The notes beneath the pieces are model-generated. The model worked only from the letters and a program-made list of their open reading frames with translations. It searched no databases and was not told the DNA's origin. The translations under genes and the position numbers were made by a program. Positions 1 through 4,290 of a stretch of 5,243 bases of DNA are shown here, piece after piece. The stretch lies in NCBI GenBank assembly GCA_025462785.1, contig JAOAPG010000153.1:1-5243 (forward strand), read 5' to 3'. Each line of letters begins with the position of its first letter. The stretch's first letter is position 1. Origin of the DNA: Acidobacteriaceae bacterium. GTDB lineage: Bacteria > Acidobacteriota > Terriglobia > Terriglobales > Acidobacteriaceae.

Positions 1-357
1 TACTACTTCACGATGCTAGCGTGGGAACCCAATTGAATACTGGGCAATATTGCACAGTGCATGGGACATCTCGGGAAGGTTCGCAACACTGGGAAAAGAG
101 TCAACCGATGGGTCTACTCAGTACGCACCGAGTATCGCGGTGCGCTTACCCTTGCCATTTATCCGCGTCCTCGAAAGGCGGAGCAAAATGTGGTGGACGT
201 TCATCGGGGCCAAATGGTCAGTTGTTACCCCCTTTTCTGAATTTCAGCGTTTTGCGAAAGTCGTACGTGAGTGCGAAAACTCGGACGCTAGCATGCATAC
301 TGAGGAATTCTGTTTTCAGGTCCGGATCCAAAAGCGGCATCACCAGCCAGAGTTAAG
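1..357. other. Left flank with no confident gene
   Basis: I see no supported gene here. One plus frame is open from the window edge to 356 and another from 50 to 415, but both translate to Ser/Arg/Cys-rich sequence with no motif, and the second runs into the antisense of the minus-strand gene. The first bases in frame 1 read YYFTMLAWEPN and then TGA at 34-36. That could be the tail of an upstream plus-strand gene cut by the window edge, but 11 residues cannot establish it. A 10-bp palindrome (GCAATATTGC, 44-53) and a GC-rich hairpin (124-144) are the only structures noted. The stretch lies downstream of the minus-strand gene that ends at 358. Confidence 0.5.
124..144. repeat. Short GC-rich inverted repeat
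   Basis: CGCACCG (124-130) pairs perfectly with CGGTGCG (138-144) around a 7-base loop. It lies about 215 bases past the stop of the minus-strand gene. No T-run follows on either strand, so it is not a convincing intrinsic terminator. The pairing is read directly; any function is a guess. Confidence 0.4.
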
Positions 358-1161
358 CTATTTCTCGCGAAGGAGCTTTTTTCGGATGTCAGGCCAGAAT
401 TCCTGGAAGATGTGATTGAGGACAGCCGATTCCATCTGAGTTCCGAAGTTCTTTGCCGTTTGATTGAGACCGCGCTCCTGAGGCGGATAATAAAGGTTTG
501 ATAAACCTGCTTCCAGTCCGTTGCCCACCACCTCGGAGAAGTTGAAGCTAGTGCCGCCGGAGTCTGTTTTAGTAACGAAGCCCCGAGAAATCGCATAGCC
601 GGTACGCCGGAAAAAGCCTCCCTGACCCATGGTGTAATAACGTGGGTCCTCGTGCGTGATCGTGGGAACAATGGCTTCGGTGAAGAAAGTCCCAGACACT
701 CCGTCCGTGAAAGTTCGCCAATAATAGCGACCGTAACCAGCGATTCCGCCGCCCAGCTCCGGATCAGAATTTAAAGCCATTGACTGTGCAGCTAAGATTC
801 CAGCCCAAGTGAATGAAGAGTAATCAAGAATGCTGTCGTGCGCAGCGAGTGTGAACTTCTCGCGGGTCGATAATGGTGGAAGTTGGGTGTTGGCGTTCAC
901 CGCAGCAAAATTCGGCACGACCCATAACATGCGCTTCGTCTGCTTACCTTGCGAACTGTCTTTTTGATCCGGACAAGCAGGAACTTTGGACCCGGCGGTT
1001 GCGCCTTTCTCGGACGATGGTGCGGCAGTGGAGTTAGTTTGTGATGATGGGATTTGCTCGGCACACTTAGGAGGATTGGTTTGCTCAACTTGTATCTGTG
1101 ACCTACTGACGGCTGGGGAAAGGGCCACGAACAACAAAACCACCTTTAAGATTTTATGCAA
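358..1161 (-). CDS. Exported protein of unknown function, Acidobacteriota-type family
   Basis: This is a 267-residue protein of unknown biochemical function, probably secreted, periplasmic or outer-membrane associated. Started at the TTG at 1161, it opens with a textbook signal peptide: Lys3 and Lys6, then the hydrophobic run VVLLFVAL, then a small-residue region near Ser21/Gln22. Residues 22 to about 77 are Ser/Thr/Pro/Gln-rich and probably disordered. The compact part begins near MLWVVPNFAAV (about 78) and includes EDPRYY (171-176), GGTSFNF, NLYYPPQERG (222-231) and EFWPDI near the C-terminus. From memory this block resembles a family of hypothetical proteins common in Acidobacteriota, a resemblance I could not search. 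The frame also allows an ATG at 1221, but that adds 20 residues ahead of the signal peptide, while the TTG has GGAG seven bases upstream. It appears to be a single-gene unit transcribed away from the 1541 gene. The frame is intact. Confidence 0.85.
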   Translation of the reverse strand: MHKILKVVLLFVALSPAVSRSQIQVEQTNPPKCAEQIPSSQTNSTAAPSSEKGATAGSKVPACPDQKDSSQGKQTKRMLWVVPNFAAVNANTQLPPLSTREKFTLAAHDSILDYSSFTWAGILAAQSMALNSDPELGGGIAGYGRYYWRTFTDGVSGTFFTEAIVPTITHEDPRYYTMGQGGFFRRTGYAISRGFVTKTDSGGTSFNFSEVVGNGLEAGLSNLYYPPQERGLNQTAKNFGTQMESAVLNHIFQEFWPDIRKKLLREK

Positions 1162-1540
1162 GGCTCTTCTCCGAATTACCTTTAGGGAAGGACCTGCCCT
1201 AACCCAGCACAACCGACCCATCTACTTAGAATACGGGCCGGATGCGATTGGTTGCCTACTCGTTATCGACCCATTAAAGGAAAACTCTGACCGAACGTTC
1301 CGGAGCAATCACTTCTTGTCTTTCTCATTACATCGTGGTGCGAGATACATACATTGCGGCTGGAATATGGAGAGTAGAAGCGGTCTGTGACGCCTAAACC
1401 GTTGAATGAACCCATGGTGTTTCGCGTCCGTGGGTTGGCGGAATGCAGCAAGCGGAAGCGACCGGATTGGAAACTGAACGGTGAACTGACGGAATCCAGT
1501 CGCCAGAAATAATCGTGCCAGAAGCGAAAGCTGGGTTAAG
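1162..1540. other. Divergent intergenic stretch, no gene seen
   Basis: This stretch separates the minus-strand exported protein from the plus-strand small protein and should hold promoters for both. Open frames crossing it have no recognisable protein features. I could not pick out a -35/-10 pair I would defend. An imperfect hairpin is present: AACCCATGG (1409-1417) pairs with CCGTGGGTT (1428-1436) with one G:T wobble and a 10-base loop. It has no T-run. Confidence 0.45.
1166..1172 (-). promoter_or_regulatory. Ribosome binding site that decides a TTG start
   Basis: On the minus strand GGAGAAG (1172 down to 1166) precedes TTG at 1161-1159, leaving seven bases between GGAG and the start codon. 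It fits the TTG, which begins directly at a signal peptide, and not the ATG 60 bases upstream. Confidence 0.7.
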
Positions 1541-1783
1541 GTGCAATACAGTGTGTGTGGAATAGAAAGGAACGGCGAACCCGTTAGACTGTCACTATCA
1601 ATGCCTCCCCGGCGTCTGGATCACCAAATCCGCGAATTGTGCGCTAAGGCTATTGCAGGAACAAACCAAGCTGAGCTGGAGGAAACTGCGGAACAACTCA
1701 GAGCTGCGCTCAGAGAGCACACTCGAAGGTTGCGGCAACGGGTGATTGCCTTGCCACGGTATGAGCGGCGATCTACCTCCTAG
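1541..1783 (+). CDS. Small charged helical protein of unknown function
   Basis: This encodes up to 80 residues from GTG at 1541, ending at TAG 1781-1783. I do not recognise a named family. The core (IRELCAKAIAGTNQAELEE, then EQLRAALREHTRRLRQRV) is strongly amphipathic and probably forms two helices or a short coiled coil. The C-terminus is basic. No signal peptide or membrane segment is seen, so it is likely cytosolic. Small soluble proteins with this ELCAKA...LRAALREH pattern are, from memory, frequent in Acidobacteriota genomes. The start is uncertain: GTG 1541 overlaps an AAGG, GTG 1553 lies 11 bases after that AAGG, and ATG 1601 (60 residues) removes the less protein-like N-terminal part but has no clear ribosome binding site. 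It appears monocistronic, with about 500 bases before the next gene. Confidence 0.6.
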   Translation: MQYSVCGIERNGEPVRLSLSMPPRRLDHQIRELCAKAIAGTNQAELEETAEQLRAALREHTRRLRQRVIALPRYERRSTS

Positions 1784-1933
1784 ACTTCTCGCTCTCGGAA
1801 CTCTATCAAATCCGAACTCACGACGGATGTGATATCGCCAGCCACAATCACTTGCGCCTATAACTCTGGCACTTCTCTCCAACTCGAAATTCGACTAAGT
1901 GGCGCGTATCAGCCCCTGCAAACAATTACCAAA

Positions 1934-1996
1934 TCGCCTTGAACGTGCTGCTGGAGACAAAGCAGGAACGCCTTGACTGCAAGGAGGCCAAGGCGA
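1934..1996. repeat. Nested inverted and direct repeats (CGCCTTGA)
   Basis: CGCCTTGA occurs at 1935-1942 and again at 1969-1976. The complementary CAAGGCGA is at 1989-1996. The left copy with flanking T (TCGCCTTG, 1934-1941) pairs over 8 bp with 1989-1996. The right copy pairs over 7 bp (1969-1975 with 1989-1995), and CCTTG 1971-1975 can instead pair with CAAGG 1980-1984 around a 4-base loop. These pairings are mutually exclusive. No function is established. Confidence 0.6.
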
Positions 1997-2180
1997 CTTA
2001 GTTGTTATCAGCATCGGTTACATTCCCCGGCACCGTCGCGCTTTTCACGGCTGAAACACCGCGACATATGAACGCGAGTATGCTGGGTAGGAATTCTGAC
2101 CAACCCGCGTCGGCGAACAGCATCAAAGAATGCAATGTTGGGCGGGAAAACTTGCTGTCCAACTCTGATCCTTGATTGCC

Positions 2181-2196
2181 ATAGTGACAATAGTGA
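2181..2196 (+). repeat. Tandem ATAGTGA heptamers
   Basis: ATAGTGA occurs at 2181-2187 and 2190-2196, a 9-bp period, about 86 bases before the response-regulator start. Direct repeats near one helical turn apart upstream of a gene can be protein-binding half-sites, but two short copies may be chance. Confidence 0.3.
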
Positions 2197-2272
2197 TTTC
2201 ATCGGAAGAGAGCTGATCTGAGGATGATTACGGAACTGCATTCTACGCAAACGAATGGTGTGATGTTCCGCT

Positions 2273-2281
2273 AAGAGGGAG
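2273..2281 (+). promoter_or_regulatory. Ribosome binding site of the response regulator
   Basis: The purine run AAGAGGGAG directly abuts ATG 2282. For that ATG the spacing is unusually short. The in-frame TTG at 2288 would give about 7 bases between GGGA and the start, so a start two codons later is a fair alternative. Either choice leaves the receiver domain complete. Confidence 0.5.
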
Positions 2282-2990
2282 ATGCGTTTGGCTAGTGTGA
2301 GAATCCTATTGGTAGACGATCATGACGTGGTTCGGAAAGGCTTAGCGTTCATATTGTCGAGCCAGTCCGGATGGGAGGTCTGCGGGGAAGCCTCGAACGG
2401 TCGCGAAACTGTAGAAAAAGCTGGCAGACTTCGGCCGAATATAGTTGTGTTGGATGTCAGCATGCCAGTTTTAAATGGACTCCACGCGATTGGTCACATT
2501 CTCAAGGCCGCGGCAGACACGAAGATTCTGGTCCTTACTCTTCATAATTCGGATCAAATATTGCGAGCGGTGGTTAGCGCGGGTGCGAAGGGTTTTGTTT
2601 TGAAGTCCGACGCGGGCATCGAGCTAATTGCGGCGATTGAGGCTCTGCTTAAAGGCCAGACATATTTCACTTCAAAAGTCGCCGCCCAAGTACTTGATCA
2701 ATATTTTGAGGGAGGTTTCGGAGCTGGTCGGACCCCGGGTTCTCAAAACTGACAAGTCGTGAACGCGAAGTTGTAGAACTACTGGCCGTGGGCAAAAGCA
2801 GCAAGGAAATTGCGGTGGTCCTAAACCTCAGTGTCAAACCGCTGAAACTCACCGTTCTAACATGATGCGCAAATTGAACCTCCATTCTGTAAGTGAGGTC
2901 GTGATATACGCACTGCGCAATAACATGATTGACCCTGCGCTGGAGAAGCCAGACCGACCAATCGAGAGAGTGCAGGGGCAGGGGAACTGA
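2282..2990 (+). pseudogene. NarL/FixJ-type response regulator, frameshifted twice
   Basis: This is the gene for a two-component response regulator that would bind DNA when phosphorylated by a sensor kinase; no kinase is in the window. The receiver domain (residues 1-125) is complete: acidic pair Asp12-Asp13, phospho-acceptor Asp58 in VVLDVSMP, switch Thr86 and Lys108 in GFVLKSD. The first frame ends at TGA 2751-2753, after RTPGSQN. The LuxR-type helix-turn-helix then appears in two other frames: LTSREREVVELLAVGKSSKE to LNLSVK (2749-2838), then AETHRSNMMRKLNLHSVSE onward from 2841, ending at TGA 2988-2990. Each shift equals one missing base. The second is precise: AAACC where AAAACC would read VKTAETH. 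Restoring two bases makes 711 nt, 236 residues, normal for the family. As it stands, translation gives 156 residues with no DNA-binding domain. The lesions may be real decay or sequencing errors next to A runs. The family assignment is firm; the regulon is unknown. Confidence 0.9.
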
Positions 2991-3074
2991 CTGCGAACAT
3001 CAAATCTATCGGTTGCAACGGCGTTTCCGGCGCTCAATGTGCGACATTCGAAACACAACCGGGAAGGAGCCCAA

Positions 3075-3364
3075 ATGGCTGCTGGCTGATTCCTTTATCG
3101 TTATACGGTTGGGGCATATTCGGTGCATCCAATTGGGCGCGGAATCGGTATAGGCTGACCCCTCAAGCGCGGACTTTGTTGAACATCTCCGGCCACGAAC
3201 ACCAGCACGCTCCGGTGACTTCATTTCAGAAACAGGTCGGAGTTCCTGCCATTGCTTTGGTGACCCTAGCAGCCGCTCTCACGCCATCGATGGCAGTTTG
3301 GGACCTCATCCTGCCGGTGTCCCTGATTTGCCGGATTCTCCTCAGCATACCTGAGCAGTATTGA
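3075..3364 (+). pseudogene. Possible broken membrane-protein gene
   Basis: I do not recognise this. AAGGAG (3064-3069) sits five bases before ATG 3075, but that frame reads only MAAG and stops at TGA 3087. The overlapping frame is open from 2933 to TGA at 3362-3364 yet has no start before TTG 3176. One restored base near 3083 would join the well-placed ATG to WLIPLSLYGWGIFG, a hydrophobic stretch, then a polar segment with GHEHQH, then a second long hydrophobic stretch (VGVPAIALVTLAAALTPS through VWDLILPVSLICRILL). That layout would suit a small inner-membrane protein of about 95 residues with two or three membrane segments. This is inference: chance open frames of this length occur. Apart from this, 2991-3443 holds no gene I can support. 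Confidence 0.27.
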
Positions 3365-3431
3365 CCAGACTCGGGAGCTCCAAGAGTAGACAGTTAATGC
3401 TAGCGGGATTCTAGGATGTGAATGTCGCACT

Positions 3432-3437
3432 AAGGAG
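3432..3437 (+). promoter_or_regulatory. Ribosome binding site for a GTG start
   Basis: AAGGAG is followed by six bases and then GTG 3444, close to ideal spacing. This supports the GTG start, which opens directly onto a signal peptide. Confidence 0.75.
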
Positions 3438-3443
3438 AACGAC

Positions 3444-3746
3444 GTGCATCGTGGATACAGATATCTCATTTCACTTTTTCTGACTGCCGCCCTTGCCGCA
3501 CCTGTTGCGATGATGGCCGCTGCCAGCCCGCAAGACGACAGGAACCAAGAAAATAGGCAGGGCGAGAACACCAAGCGCTACTACGACAAGGGCCACAAGG
3601 ACTATCACAATTGGGACAACAATGAAGACCGCGAGTACCAGCGGTACCAGACCGAGCACCACCAGAAGCGTGCTTTCGCCCAGTTGAACAGCCGACAGCA
3701 AAAGGGCTACTGGAACTGGCGTCACAGTAATCCAGACAACAAATAA
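3444..3746 (+). CDS. Small exported Tyr/His/Gln-rich protein, function unknown
   Basis: This encodes 100 residues from GTG 3444 to TAA 3744-3746. Residues 1-27 form a classic signal peptide: Arg3 and Arg6, then LISLFLTAALAAPVAMMAAA, with likely cleavage after Ala27. The mature part, about 73 residues, is very polar and rich in Gln, Asn, Asp, Tyr and His (KRYYDKGHKDYHNWDNNEDR), and ends with an aromatic box YWNWRH (89-94). From memory, small exported proteins with YHNW...YWNWRH repeats of aromatic and charged residues are widespread in Acidobacteriota and have no known function. A periplasmic or cell-surface role is inferred from the signal peptide only. No lipobox Cys is present. The frame is intact, unlike the genes on either side, and it appears to be transcribed alone. 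About 40 bases separate it from the downstream remnant. Confidence 0.8.
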   Translation: MHRGYRYLISLFLTAALAAPVAMMAAASPQDDRNQENRQGENTKRYYDKGHKDYHNWDNNEDREYQRYQTEHHQKRAFAQLNSRQQKGYWNWRHSNPDNK

Positions 3747-3782
3747 CGAATTGCCTGCGTATCTGGCTATCCTCGGGGGCAT

Positions 3783-4100
3783 GCGGATGCAATCGAGTAC
3801 AGCATCCACATCAAACAACAAAGGAACCGTTGTTGGCGGAGACGCGATGGCAGAGCTTATGCAAAGCTCTTCAAGGGAACTAAATTCTCAACTGCCTTCC
3901 AGTACGACGCTGTCGACGTCTATGGAAATATCGCGATCGTGCGGACGCATCATTCTAGGGGGCAGACTGAAAAGACTTTGGTAGACGGGTCAACGAAGCT
4001 TGACTTCAATAGAGAAATCTTCGTTCTGAACAAAACCCCCAAGGGATGGAAAATCATCCTTTACACTTTCACAACTCAGCCAGAACAAGGTGTTCAATAG
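3783..4100 (+). pseudogene. SnoaL-like/DUF4440 (NTF2 fold) protein remnant
   Basis: This is the remnant of a small NTF2-fold protein of the DUF4440/SnoaL-like group, whose members are mostly uncharacterised and sometimes act as isomerases or hydrolases. The clearest part lies in one frame from 3855 to TAG 4098-4100: AYAKLFKGTKFSTAFQYDAV, then VYGNIAIVRTHH, LDFNREIFVLNK and GWKIILYTF. That order (strand, R-T-H, NRE.FVL.K, GWKI) is typical of the C-terminal half of these domains. Upstream, DAIEYSIH reads in the same frame (3786-3809), but NNKGTVVGGDAMAE (3814-3855) reads in the +1 frame. This implies one extra base at about 3807-3821 and one missing base at 3855, where GAG and GCT share a G. 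No start codon or N-terminal helix region can be found before 3783, so about 30-50 residues are missing. The small exported gene at 3444-3746 occupies the space. The domain call is fairly confident; the cause of breakage is open. Confidence 0.72.
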
Positions 4101-4130
4101 CCGGAGCAATCCACGTGGTGAATAGTCGGG

Positions 4131-4278
4131 ATGATTCTAGGTGGCACCACACAGCTAGGGAGGCAAGCGATAAAAGAAATCGTTATTCATCATGCGCGAA
4201 CTGTAAAAGCTGTGCGCGCGTCAGGTCGGTATTCACGCTGCCAGCCAGGATCTGCAAACGCTGTCGTAGTAGGCTGTC
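4131..4278 (+). pseudogene. Possible NmrA-like/atypical SDR N-terminal fragment
   Basis: The frame starting ATG 4131 reads MILGGTTQLGRQAIKEIVIH and then ARTVKAVRASGRYS, and further on NAVVVG. This resembles the start of an NAD(P)-binding Rossmann fold of the NmrA/atypical short-chain dehydrogenase type, where one expects a strand, a glycine motif like GATGQLGR, a helix, and a strand ending V+ALVR. Here the motif is GGTTQLG, so the middle glycine is replaced by Thr. The resemblance fades after about 4278, although the frame stays open to 4427 across the start of the next gene. It has no good ribosome binding site. It could be a fragment left by deletion, or a chance likeness. It lies immediately before another Rossmann-fold gene. 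Confidence 0.33.
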
Positions 4279-4281
4279 AAC

Positions 4282-4287
4282 GGGAGG
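4282..4287 (+). promoter_or_regulatory. Ribosome binding site of the epimerase-like gene
   Basis: GGGAGG is followed by three bases and then ATG 4291. The spacing is short but usable. The second in-frame ATG (4309), which starts exactly at MRILLIGGNG as in most relatives, is 21 bases away from this site and has only a GGGGAC upstream. Confidence 0.5.
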
Positions 4288-4290
4288 ATA

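Larger units (their letters stand above)
1784..2281. other. 500-base stretch without a clear gene
   Basis: No full gene is supported. A 45-codon open stretch at 1864-2001 (+) ends in a protein-like segment (NNYQIALNVLLETKQERLDC), but it has only late TTG/GTG starts and could be a gene tail or chance. The minus-strand frame at 2008-2250 is Arg/Cys-rich and looks non-coding. Structural signals are a nested inverted-repeat set at 1934-1996 and a short direct repeat at 2181-2196. The promoter of the response regulator should lie in the right-hand part. Confidence 0.45.

Noticed and set aside
41..66. Resemblance to the 16S rRNA stretch TGGGGAATATTGCACAATGG
   Set aside because: The likeness covers only about 20 bases around a palindrome. 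The flanking sequence does not follow 16S rRNA on either side, so it is taken as chance.
21..415. Two overlapping plus-strand open frames at the left end (21-356 and 50-415)
   Set aside because: Both lack motifs and a ribosome binding site and have non-protein-like composition. The longer one runs into the antisense of the supported minus-strand gene.
1409..1436. Hairpin as a terminator
   Set aside because: There is no T-run on either strand and it lies upstream of both flanking genes, so termination is not supported.
2008..2250. Minus-strand 80-codon frame
   Set aside because: It is rich in Arg and Cys, with no motif and no good start signal. It is likely a chance open frame.
2736..2845. 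Programmed ribosomal frameshifting in the response regulator
   Set aside because: Neither junction has a convincing X-XXY-YYZ slippery heptamer or an evident downstream structure, and two separate events would be needed. Lost bases are simpler.
3361..3417. Possible promoter for the small exported protein (TTGACC at 3361; TAGACA at 3387 with TAGGAT at 3412)
   Set aside because: TTGACC has no -10 at proper spacing, and the TAGACA/TAGGAT pair has a 19-base spacer with weak matches. It is not strong enough to list.
3466..3821. Minus-strand open frames opposite the small exported protein, one with hydrophobic Val/Leu-rich sequence
   Set aside because: They are the antisense of the supported 3444-3746 gene, whose signal peptide and ribosome binding site are much stronger evidence. 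The Val/Leu richness comes from reading its Gln/Asn/Asp/His codons backwards.
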